NCBI GenBank assembly: GCA_903847285.1 | Contig: CAINDH010000032.1 | Coordinates: 1-38,068 of the forward strand | Length of the DNA: 38,068 nt | Source of the DNA: an uncultured Verrucomicrobia subdivision 3 bacterium | GTDB lineage: Bacteria; Verrucomicrobiota; Verrucomicrobiae; Limisphaerales; UBA11358 | Reading direction: 5' to 3' | Part shown: positions 7,130 to 14,781 of the stretch, piece by piece | Layout of the letters: the number at the start of each line of letters is the position of its first letter | Position numbering within the stretch: the stretch's first letter is position 1 | Translations under genes and position numbers: made by a program | The notes under the pieces: generated by a model | Database searches by the model: none | The model's input: the letters and a program-made list of their open reading frames with translations, nothing else | What the model was told of the DNA's origin: nothing

Positions 7130-7735
7130 TCACTTGGCGTCGAACTGCACAGTCCCCGTTTCCAGTCCGTCGCGCGTGACGGTGAGCGTGATGGTGCCGG
7201 TCTTGAGCGTGGAACGAATAGCCACGCGGTTGATACCGCATTCGGTATTGAGCCAGAGGTTGTTCATGGACTTGATAGTGCCGCTGTTGTAGCCACCGCG
7301 CCAGATGGCGGGGCCGTCGAGCTTGAAATCCACACGTGCTTCTTCCGTCGGGCAGCGGCGGCCTTGTTGCCGTCGGGCAGGCTCGTCACGGGACCAAACA
7401 CCGGCGGCGCCGTGCTGATGACCGCCAAGGTTCCGGTCGCAATGAACGCATTCGTGTTCCACGCGAGATTCGTTCCCAACGGCTGAAGGGTAAAACTGGC
7501 GAATGACCCGCTCGGCAGCGTGCCGGTGAACAGGTTGAATCTGTCACCCACCGCCAACGGATTGCCGCTGACGTTGATCACGAGTAAATTTCCGCCGAAG
7601 GCCAGCGTGCGGTGACTGCCTGATGTCCAGCGAGGTCGTGCTGCTGGCAGTCAACGCGCTCAAGTGGAAAGCGCCCGTTCCCTGTAAATGGTTTTTTTGG
7701 ACGGTGCACCCCGACGGCTGATTGAAGTTGACCAA
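7130..7735 (-). pseudogene. chimeric remnant: autotransporter-like repeat and GH2 beta-galactosidase tail
   Basis: Two unrelated-looking protein fragments are fused in decayed form. Read from 7735 down, the first (to about 7365) resembles the end of an autotransporter-associated beta-strand repeat protein: TASSTTSLDIRQ in one frame, then, after a shift near 7600, VINVSGNPLAVGDRFNLFTG and TLAVISTAPPVFGPVTSLPD. After a second shift near 7350 the original frame resumes with GPAIWRGGYNSG, LWLNTECGINRVAIRST and TVTRDGLETG, which resembles the C-terminal part of GH2 beta-galactosidases; it ends in TGA at 7130-7132. There is no start codon or signal peptide. The second shift lies at an 11-bp direct repeat (7345-7355 and 7370-7380), a likely recombination junction. 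Neither fragment can be functional as it stands. Confidence 0.6.
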
Positions 7736-7998
7736 TCGCTATAAGAGGATCGGTTGCAGGAAAATACCCATATCACGTTTGATAATCCCAGTAACCAGTT
7801 GATGTAGCATTGATCAGAATTCTGACAGATAGCTTACTTGGCGAGCAGGTATTGCTTCATTACAGGAAACCCGCAAACCGGCGAGCAGAAATTGCCGAAG
7901 ATTTGACATGATACCGGAAGCATTTCTTCCGATCCACTCGCTCGTAGGGAAGTGCGATATCCTAGACCAAACGTAGCATAACGCACTCCGAAATTAAA
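7736..7998. other. intergenic region downstream of araD
   Basis: No gene is seen. It contains a perfect 12-base palindrome (7814-7825, TCAGAATTCTGA) and a 16-base direct repeat (7840-7855 and 7880-7895; 14 of 16 bases identical, exactly 40 bases apart). A loose inverted repeat (AGTGCG near 7951, CGCACT near 7982) lies close to the araD stop, but no T-run follows, so I do not call a terminator. Confidence 0.5.
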
Positions 7999-8697
7999 TC
8001 ACTTCTGCCCGTAATACGCTTCCTTGCCATGCTTGCGGAGATAATGTTTATCCAGCAACACTGATTGCATCGGCTTGATCTTCGGATTGATGCGCAACGT
8101 CTCGCTGTTCAGTTTCGCGATGAATTCCAGCACGCTGGCGTTATGAACCGCATCATACACGTCTTTGCCCCAGGTGAACGGCCCGTGGCTCGCCACCAGC
8201 ACGGCGGGATGTTGCAATGCGTCGTATTTCAACTTGCGGAACGTCTCCACGATCACGTCGCCCGTGTTCGCCTCGTAATTATTTTTGATTTCTGCCGCCG
8301 ATAGCTTGCGCGTGCATGGCACGTCGCCATACCAGTAATCCGCCTGCGTCGTGCCGTAAGCCAGCAACGGCTGGCACGCCTGCGCCCACGACGTCGCGAA
8401 CAAACTGTGCGTATGCACCACGCCACCAATTTTCGGAAACGCGCGATACAAAATCAAATGCGTGTCCGTGTCCGAGCTGGGCTTGAACTTGCCTTCGACG
8501 ACCTTACCGGTTTCCAGCGACACGCAGACCATGTGCTGCGGCTTCATCTCTGAATACGGCACGCCGCTCGGCTTGATGACCATCACGCCGCTCGCGCGGT
8601 CGACGGCACTCGCGTTGCCCCACGTCTGGATGACCAAACCTTCGGCAACCAGATCCAGGTTCGCCTGACATACTTCAGCTTTTAATTTTTCGAGCAT
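7999..8697 (-). CDS. araD: L-ribulose-5-phosphate 4-epimerase
   Basis: Converts L-ribulose 5-phosphate to D-xylulose 5-phosphate, the last step before the pentose phosphate pathway. The 232-residue class II aldolase-fold protein has the phosphate-binding GNASAVD segment (about 27-33), IKPSGVPY near 41-48, the zinc-binding pair in [13 protein letters not shown] (about 93-105) and the third zinc histidine in [10 protein letters not shown] (about 168-177). ATG 8697 is the natural start. It is the last gene of the arabinose cluster, 79 bases after araB; the gap is largely filled by a repeat element. No frame damage is visible. Confidence 0.96.
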   Translation of the reverse strand: MLEKLKAEVCQANLDLVAEGLVIQTWGNASAVDRASGVMVIKPSGVPYSEMKPQHMVCVSLETGKVVEGKFKPSSDTDTHLILYRAFPKIGGVVHTHSLFATSWAQACQPLLAYGTTQADYWYGDVPCTRKLSAAEIKNNYEANTGDVIVETFRKLKYDALQHPAVLVASHGPFTWGKDVYDAVHNASVLEFIAKLNSETLRINPKIKPMQSVLLDKHYLRKHGKEAYYGQK

Positions 8698-8712
8698 AAT
8701 AAATTATATTTT

Positions 8713-8770
8713 TTACCCACTGAGTCACCGAGAAAAAAAACCACTCTGTGTCTTCGTGTCTCTGTGGTTA
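8713..8770. repeat. CACAGAG-type intergenic repeat element
   Basis: Read on the minus strand, this stretch begins CCACAGAGACACGAAGACAC and runs through a T-rich stretch into TCTCGGTGACTCAGTGG. I recall elements with this simple-sequence composition between genes of many environmental bacteria; their role is unknown. Here it fills the araB-araD spacer inside an operon, so it is probably transcribed. No second copy was seen in the window. Confidence 0.5.
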
Positions 8771-8776
8771 TTAAAT

Positions 8777-10453
8777 TCACTTCCGCGCTTTGCTGCGAAT
8801 TTCAATGAGCTTCTTCATCACGCCATAAAGGTTGCCATTCCACTGCTTCGTGCCGAAGGCGTCATGGAGTTGCTTGTAGATCGCGTAAAGCTCCTTGTAA
8901 ACCGCGTGGGCTTTCGGATTCGGTTTGTAAACCGTCGGCTTGAGGCCGGTCATCTGCTTCTGCGCAGTGGCAAAGTCCTTATGTGCTCCAGCGACCACTG
9001 CGGCCGCGATGGCGGAACCGAGCGCACAGGTTTGCGCCGAACGGCTGATCTTCATCGGGCGCCCCGTGATGTCCGCGTAGGTCTGCATGACGAGCGGGCT
9101 TTTCTCGGCGATGCCGCCGCAGTTCACCACTTCGGAAATCTTCACGCCGTATTCCTCGTAGCGGTTGATGATGGTCAACGCACCGTAAGCCGTTGCCTCA
9201 ATGAGCGCGCGATAAACTTCCGCCGGCGTGGTGTAAAGCGTCTGGCCGAGGAGCAGGCCGGTGAGCTGCTGGTCCACGAGCACGGTACGATTGCCGTTGT
9301 TCCAGTCGAGCGCGATCAAGCCGCTTTCGCCAGGCTGAAGTTTCAGCGCACCCTTGGTGAGTTCTTCGTGCGATCCCGCCTTGGTGCCACCGGGCTGGAT
9401 GTAGTTCACCAGCCAGTTGAACATGTCGCCGACTGCAGACTGGCCAGCCTCGATACCGAAGTAGCCGGGAACAACACTGCCGTCCACGATGCCGCAAACG
9501 CCCGGGATGTCCGCGAGCTTGGCGGTGTTCACGCGCACGCTGATATCGCAGGTGCTCGTGCCGATGATCTTCACGAGCGTTCCGGGCTTCACGCCCGCGC
9601 CGATCGCACCGGTGTGCGCATCGAACGCGCCGACCGTCACGGGAATGCCGGCAGAAAGACCGGTGCGCTTGGCCCAATCCGCGGTGAGCGTGCCAACGGC
9701 GGAATCCACCGCGAGCACGCGCTTCGGCAGGCGGTCGCGCAACGCGCCGAGTTTTGGATCGAGCTTGGAAAGAAAATGCGCGTCGGGATAACCGCCCCAT
9801 TTGGCGTTCCACATCGCCTTGTGACCAGCGGCACAGATGCCGGCAATGAACTTGTCGGGCTGCAACGTGTCCGTGAGCGCCGCGGGAACGAGGTCAGACA
9901 GTTCAATCCACGAATGTGCGGCGTTGAACACTTCCGGCGCGACGCGGAGGCATTTCAAAATTTTGCTGAAGAACCATTCGCTCGAATACGTGCCGCCACA
10001 TTTGGCGAGATATTGCGGGCGCATCTTCTTGGCAAGCGCAGTAATTTCGGCAGCTTCAGCGATGCCGGTGTGATCCTTCCAGAGCCATGCCATCGCGGCA
10101 GGATTGTTCGGGAATTTTTTCTGGAACACGAGCGGCTGGCCGTCCTTGCCGACAGGCAACGGCGTGCTGCCGGTGGTATCCACACCAATGGCGATGACCT
10201 GGCTGGCGTTGAACCCTTTAACGGCTTTTTTTGCGATAGCGAGCGCCCGCTTGATGGTGACTTCCGCACCTTTCAAATAATCAGCCGGATGCTGTCGCGC
10301 CAGGTTTGGATCGCGCGACAAGATCACGCCTGCCGTGCCGTGGGCATAGCCCCAAACCGCCGCCGCGACTTCCGCGCCGTTGGCGACGTTGACGATGAGC
10401 GCGCGAACGGAATTCGTGCCGTAATCCAGACCGATGGTGTATTGAGATTTCAT
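8777..10453 (-). CDS. araB: ribulokinase
   Basis: Phosphorylates L-ribulose with ATP to L-ribulose 5-phosphate in the cytoplasm. The 558-residue FGGY-family kinase shows the N-terminal phosphate-binding loop YTIGLDYGTNSVRALIV (about 4-20), GVDTTGSTPLPVGKDG near residue 90, the substrate-domain stretch GAFDAHTGAIGAG near 270, and the C-terminal ATPase-domain motif VNCGGIAEKSPLVMQTYAD near 450. Its length matches the AraB subgroup. Its ATG overlaps the stop codon of the upstream GH51 gene by the four bases ATGA, implying translational coupling of extracellular sugar release and intracellular kinase. It belongs with araA and araD of the same cluster. Confidence 0.96.
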   Translation of the reverse strand: MKSQYTIGLDYGTNSVRALIVNVANGAEVAAAVWGYAHGTAGVILSRDPNLARQHPADYLKGAEVTIKRALAIAKKAVKGFNASQVIAIGVDTTGSTPLPVGKDGQPLVFQKKFPNNPAAMAWLWKDHTGIAEAAEITALAKKMRPQYLAKCGGTYSSEWFFSKILKCLRVAPEVFNAAHSWIELSDLVPAALTDTLQPDKFIAGICAAGHKAMWNAKWGGYPDAHFLSKLDPKLGALRDRLPKRVLAVDSAVGTLTADWAKRTGLSAGIPVTVGAFDAHTGAIGAGVKPGTLVKIIGTSTCDISVRVNTAKLADIPGVCGIVDGSVVPGYFGIEAGQSAVGDMFNWLVNYIQPGGTKAGSHEELTKGALKLQPGESGLIALDWNNGNRTVLVDQQLTGLLLGQTLYTTPAEVYRALIEATAYGALTIINRYEEYGVKISEVVNCGGIAEKSPLVMQTYADITGRPMKISRSAQTCALGSAIAAAVVAGAHKDFATAQKQMTGLKPTVYKPNPKAHAVYKELYAIYKQLHDAFGTKQWNGNLYGVMKKLIEIRSKARK

Positions 10454-12399
10454 TTAAGCCGGATAATGGTGAATGAGTTGGCCGGAAATTCATGTTGAAA
10501 TTCCGGGGTGGAAATGTTCAAAGCCGTCTCTCTCGGGGAAATCTTCTGCGGCTCGGAAAAAGAATTTTCATCGCGCAATCCACCGGCTAGCACAATCGCT
10601 TTTGCCGCCGAGGAAATTTTTCCCAGACCAGCGAGGTTGAGTCGCACGGCAGCGGGCGCGTCGTCGCCGTTAACGACTTTGAGAATGATTTCTCCGCGGG
10701 CGTTATCGCGGGTTGCGGAGGCGAACAGTTTTGCGCCATCCGCAGCGTCCAGTTTTACCGGCAGCACCACGTCGCCGGGGTTGAGGCTATACATTTGCTG
10801 GACGTAATAGTTGGGCGTGCGATAGACGCCGAGGCTGTTCACCCAGATGAGATCGGGTGTCCACTGCCACGCCTCGGAGTTGGCGAACAGCGGCGCGTAG
10901 CTCGCCATGCGGACGACGTCGCCGTTGCGTTCGAGTCCCGTCATGCACGCGGCCTCGGCGATGGCGCACTCAAGGGTGTTCCGGTTTTTTACGCTGACGA
11001 TGTAGTCGCTCTGCGCGGCGTATTCGCCGAAGAAAACTTTCGGGCCGTTGCGGTCGTAGTTGTCGTAGCGATGCGTGTTGTTGAAAAACCAGTCGGGCTT
11101 GGCGTAGCAATGTTCGTCCACGATGTCGGCGTGCAACTCGCGGAGCTTCGGCCAGGCATATTTGAAATGCGCGTCGTCCGGCGACGGGCCAGCGCTAGAC
11201 ACAAGCTGGATTTCTGGGTGCTGCGCTTTCAGAACGGCGTGGAATTTTGCGTAGCGTTCGAGGTAAGGCGCGTCCCAATTTTCATTGCCGACCCCCATCA
11301 TCTTCAAGTTGAACGGTTCGGGATGTCCCATCGCCGCGCGCTGCGCGCCCCACATACTGTTCGTCGCGCCGTTGGCAAATTCAATCAGGTCGAGCGCGTC
11401 CTGGATGTAAGTATCGAGGTCGCTCATTGCGCAGGCTTCACCGGAATTGAACTGGCACGCCAGGCCGCAGCTCAAGATCGGCAACGGCTGCGCGCCGATG
11501 TCTTCGCACAGTTGAAAATATTCGTAGAAGCCGAGCCCGAACGACTGGAAATAATCCGGCGTGGGGCGATGAAGAAATTCGATGTTCCAGCGGTTGAGCA
11601 TCAGTTCGCGTTCGGCCACCGGACCGATAGTTTTCTTCCACTGATAACGGTTCGTCAGGTAAATGCCCTCCACCACACAGCCGCCGGGAAAACGCATGAA
11701 GCCGGGGTGCAAGTCCGCAAGCGCCTGCACCATGTCCGCGCGCAAACCGCCCGGACGATTTTTCCAAGTGTGCTCCGGGAACAGCGAAATCATGTCGATA
11801 TCCACCGCGCCCTTGCCTTCGAGCAGCACATACAGTTTAGCCTTGGCATCGGTGTCTTTCGGATGCAACACGGCGGTGATTTGCTTCCAGTCGCCGGAAA
11901 AATCTTTCAGCGTCACGGAATCCAGCATCGCGCCGTCGTTTCCATAGAGCGCGACGCGCAGCTTGGCGTTGCCGGAGACGTTGCGGAGTTGCGCGGAGAA
12001 ATTGTAAGCCTCGCCCTTCTTCACGCCGATGCCGCGAAAGCCTTCGTTCGCGATGCCGAAGACATCCTTGCCCTGCGATTCGATGCGGAGGTAATGTGGA
12101 TTTTTCGCGTTGAAAGGATTCTCGTCGCGGATGGCCAGCGAGCCGAACGACTTACTCGGTGACAACTTGCTCCAGCCCATCAGGGCGTTGGGAAATTCAA
12201 AACCGCGATTCTTCAACAGCTCCGCGTAGAGGCCGCCATCCGCGCCGAAGTTGATGTCCTCAAAGAAAATCCCCCACATCGCCGGATTCAGCTTCGTGCC
12301 CGGCTGGTCGGTCTGCACGGTGAGGGACGCCGCGTGGGTGCCGACCCAGGCCAGCACCAGGACGGCGAACAAAGTCGAATTACGAATGATTTTTTTCAC
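10450..12399 (-). CDS. secreted alpha-L-arabinofuranosidase, GH51 (second copy)
   Basis: Removes terminal alpha-L-arabinofuranosyl units from arabinan, arabinoxylan or similar plant polymers. The 649-residue product starts at GTG 12399 with a cleavable-type signal peptide (KKIIRNSTLFAVLVLAWVG, Ala-X-Ala near 23). The catalytic region opens with NPAMWGIFFEDINFGADGG. A carbohydrate-binding-like beta domain follows at about 65-200. The acid/base Glu lies in MGVGNENWD (about 372) and the nucleophile Glu in FFGEYAAQS (about 456). The C-terminal beta-sandwich ends in NSFTIIRLK. It sits 9 bases after the GH127 gene and overlaps araB by 4 bases. Exact substrate is not deducible; periplasmic or surface location is inferred from the signal peptide. 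Confidence 0.93.
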   Translation of the reverse strand: MKKIIRNSTLFAVLVLAWVGTHAASLTVQTDQPGTKLNPAMWGIFFEDINFGADGGLYAELLKNRGFEFPNALMGWSKLSPSKSFGSLAIRDENPFNAKNPHYLRIESQGKDVFGIANEGFRGIGVKKGEAYNFSAQLRNVSGNAKLRVALYGNDGAMLDSVTLKDFSGDWKQITAVLHPKDTDAKAKLYVLLEGKGAVDIDMISLFPEHTWKNRPGGLRADMVQALADLHPGFMRFPGGCVVEGIYLTNRYQWKKTIGPVAERELMLNRWNIEFLHRPTPDYFQSFGLGFYEYFQLCEDIGAQPLPILSCGLACQFNSGEACAMSDLDTYIQDALDLIEFANGATNSMWGAQRAAMGHPEPFNLKMMGVGNENWDAPYLERYAKFHAVLKAQHPEIQLVSSAGPSPDDAHFKYAWPKLRELHADIVDEHCYAKPDWFFNNTHRYDNYDRNGPKVFFGEYAAQSDYIVSVKNRNTLECAIAEAACMTGLERNGDVVRMASYAPLFANSEAWQWTPDLIWVNSLGVYRTPNYYVQQMYSLNPGDVVLPVKLDAADGAKLFASATRDNARGEIILKVVNGDDAPAAVRLNLAGLGKISSAAKAIVLAGGLRDENSFSEPQKISPRETALNISTPEFQHEFPANSFTIIRLK

Positions 12400-12408
12400 G
12401 TTGAGTTT

Positions 12409-14778
12409 TTATGGTTTGGAAACACGCAAGAGGCGGCTGTAGAAGAGTCCGCCAGCGAAATTGCCCGGCTGCGCCTGCAATTTCACGGTGACTCTGGTTT
12501 TACCCTTCGTCAGTTCGGCGGGAATCGGATATACCGCGTCCCAGAATTTACCGGGCTGGTTGTGCAGCAGTTTCTGCGAGGCGATCTTGGTGCCGTCCAC
12601 GAGAATGTCAAAATTACGCTCGCCACCTTCGTCCCCCCACCAGGTGCAGACGAGATGGTTGGTCCCGGCGGAATTCACTTTCATCTCGTAAGAAAACCAG
12701 CCGCCATCGAAAGCGTGGCGCAACTTGCGACCGAGCGCTTCCAGCGCGTCCGATTTCTCGCCTTGAACATTGTGGTCGCGTTCCGGCTGCATCTCACCGG
12801 GCTGGAACGCATCCACCGTGCGCTCCCCAAGCTCTTTCTGCGCCTGCTCGGCGGCGCGGGTTTCGTTTTCCCGTTTCGTCCAGTCCGCAGTGGTGAACTT
12901 GTCGAGATAGACCGTGTAACGCCGGTCGTGCAGCGTATGGAACGGAACCAGTTTGACATCGTGCGGCCTGCCGACGCGGGATGTTTCGAAAATTTGCGAA
13001 GCCAGCGACACGGGTTTCACCCAGTCGCCCACCGGCTTGTTTTCCGTCAGTAACACGGGCACGTAGCCAGTCTGGTCCGCCGCCGGATCGTTCACCGGGC
13101 CGAGATCCGCCGCCAACAAAGTCGGGCCAAAGAAAACGGCGATGCGGTTCGGATTATCCGGCATGGCCTCGGTGCGCAGCGCCATCGGAAATTTGATTTC
13201 AACTTTGTCGCCGTTCTTCCATTCGCGCTTGAGCCCGGCGTAGCTCGAAGGCGGAGTCGTGTCGGAAACGATCCTGCCGTTCACTTTCACAGTCAGCTTG
13301 TCGGTCCAGAATGGATGCCGGATGTTCAGCGCAAACTTCTGCGGCTTGTCAGTCTTGATCGTGATTTCCGCCGTGTCGCCCTCCGGCCATTTTGTTTCCT
13401 GTCGCAACGTCACGCTGCGCGCTTTCCAATTCAGTTCCGACGCGATGAACAGATTCACCCAGAGATTTTCGGCATTATGAAAATAAATTCCTTCGCCGTA
13501 TTTGACGTGGTTCTCCATGCCCGTGCCGACGCAGCAGGTGAAGCCGTCATACTTTGACTGGTATTCCTTGTGCCCGCCCGGCTTCAGCGAAACATTATAA
13601 ATGACGCGGCCATCCGGGTGCTGGGTGGAGCGGATGTGATTCAACAGCGCCCGCTCATAAAAATCCGCCGCGTCGGCATTCGTGGTCCAGCCGAAAACAT
13701 GCTCGGTCAGCTTGAGCATGTTATAAACGTTGCAGGTCTCCGTCGTGTTCGGACTCAAGCGGTCATTGAGTTTGTCCGGCTGGCCGAAATGTTCGCTGTC
13801 GCAATGACCGCCGGTGACGTAGCTGTGGTGGTGCACCACGCGGTCCCAGAAAAACTGCGCCGCCTCCCGGTCGTTTTGGTCGCCGGTAAGTTCGTAGCGC
13901 GTGGCCAGCCCGATGATCTTTGGTATCTGGGTGTTGGCATGTTTGCCCGGCAAAATATCCTGGCCCTGCGCCAGCGGGTCGAGGATCGCCCGGTGATGAA
14001 ACTTGCGCGAAAGTTTCAGGTAACGCTCCTCGCCGGTGTCAGCGTAAAGATCGGCAAACACCTCGTTCATGCCACCATGCTCGCAAGCGAGAATCTTTTG
14101 CATCTGCGCTTCCGTCAGCTTCGCGAGTGTCTTGTCGAACCAGTCGCCCAAGCCGCGCGAAACAACTAACGCCTGCTCGTTGTGGCATAGCCGGTAGGCA
14201 TCGCGCAAGCCGGCCAGCACTTTGTGCATGGTGTAGTTCGGCACCCAAACCCCGTTGAGGTCGAAGCCGGCGGAGCGAATGTTTCCCACCGCGACCTCGG
14301 CGTAACATTTCTTTCCACCTGGAATCGCAGAGACATAGCCATCGCCATTGGCCTGCTGGCACAAGGCGAGTTCCGTCACGATGTCATTCACCCGCTTGAG
14401 CAATTCCTGATCGCCGGTAGCGGCATAACCCAGCGCACATCCGCTAAGGTAGTGTCCCAGACAGTGGCCGGAAACGCCGCGGGACTCCCAGCCGCCGTAT
14501 TGTTTCGCCTTCGGTTCCAGACCCGACTCCTTGCGGAAGTTGGCCAGCAGCCGGTCGGGTTCCAAACTCAACAAATACTCCACCGCCGTGTCCTGTCCGG
14601 TCTTGAACTCGCCGTCCAGCAACCGCACGTCGTGCAGGTTGAACGCCTGCGCCGGCGGCGGCGCTACCGGCGTGATCTTCCACGCCGGCTGGTCGTCGGT
14701 CAGGGAGTCCGCCGCCATCAGCGCCATGACTGGCGCGGCGAGGACGCTGATAAAAATACGGGACAACGCTGTTCGCAT
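12409..14778 (-). CDS. secreted beta-L-arabinofuranosidase, GH127
   Basis: Hydrolyses beta-L-arabinofuranosides, such as the arabino-oligosaccharides on plant hydroxyproline-rich proteins or pectin side chains. The 789-residue product has a signal peptide (MRTALSRIFISVLAAPVMALMA), an (alpha/alpha)6 barrel with LLDGEFKTGQD, GHYLSGCALGYAATGD and KHANTQIPKIIGLATRYEL, and the zinc/nucleophile set of GH127: Glu and Cys in TTETCNVYNMLKLTEHV (about 347) and the Cys pair in DGFTCCVGTGMENH (about 414). In characterised members these are three zinc ligands and the Cys nucleophile. Beta-sandwich domains follow, including a C-terminal carbohydrate-binding-like one (VKVNSAGTNHLVCTWWGDEG near 690). It begins 3 bases after the stop of the first GH51 gene. 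Confidence 0.93.
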   Translation of the reverse strand: MRTALSRIFISVLAAPVMALMAADSLTDDQPAWKITPVAPPPAQAFNLHDVRLLDGEFKTGQDTAVEYLLSLEPDRLLANFRKESGLEPKAKQYGGWESRGVSGHCLGHYLSGCALGYAATGDQELLKRVNDIVTELALCQQANGDGYVSAIPGGKKCYAEVAVGNIRSAGFDLNGVWVPNYTMHKVLAGLRDAYRLCHNEQALVVSRGLGDWFDKTLAKLTEAQMQKILACEHGGMNEVFADLYADTGEERYLKLSRKFHHRAILDPLAQGQDILPGKHANTQIPKIIGLATRYELTGDQNDREAAQFFWDRVVHHHSYVTGGHCDSEHFGQPDKLNDRLSPNTTETCNVYNMLKLTEHVFGWTTNADAADFYERALLNHIRSTQHPDGRVIYNVSLKPGGHKEYQSKYDGFTCCVGTGMENHVKYGEGIYFHNAENLWVNLFIASELNWKARSVTLRQETKWPEGDTAEITIKTDKPQKFALNIRHPFWTDKLTVKVNGRIVSDTTPPSSYAGLKREWKNGDKVEIKFPMALRTEAMPDNPNRIAVFFGPTLLAADLGPVNDPAADQTGYVPVLLTENKPVGDWVKPVSLASQIFETSRVGRPHDVKLVPFHTLHDRRYTVYLDKFTTADWTKRENETRAAEQAQKELGERTVDAFQPGEMQPERDHNVQGEKSDALEALGRKLRHAFDGGWFSYEMKVNSAGTNHLVCTWWGDEGGERNFDILVDGTKIASQKLLHNQPGKFWDAVYPIPAELTKGKTRVTVKLQAQPGNFAGGLFYSRLLRVSKP

Positions 14779-14781
14779 GAT

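Noticed and set aside
6938..7292. Small frames on both strands between the PEP-CTERM tail and the pseudogene
   Set aside because: They overlap each other and the repeats; no protein-like composition.
7951..7987. Loose inverted repeat after araD as a terminator
   Set aside because: Only six-base arms around a 25-base loop, and no T-run.
8756..10498. Long plus-strand open frame opposite araB
   Set aside because: It is antisense to a clear ribulokinase gene; the long frame reflects codon bias and its product has no family-like motifs.
10795..12162. Long plus-strand open frame opposite the second GH51 gene
   Set aside because: It is antisense to a complete GH51 enzyme with both catalytic residues.
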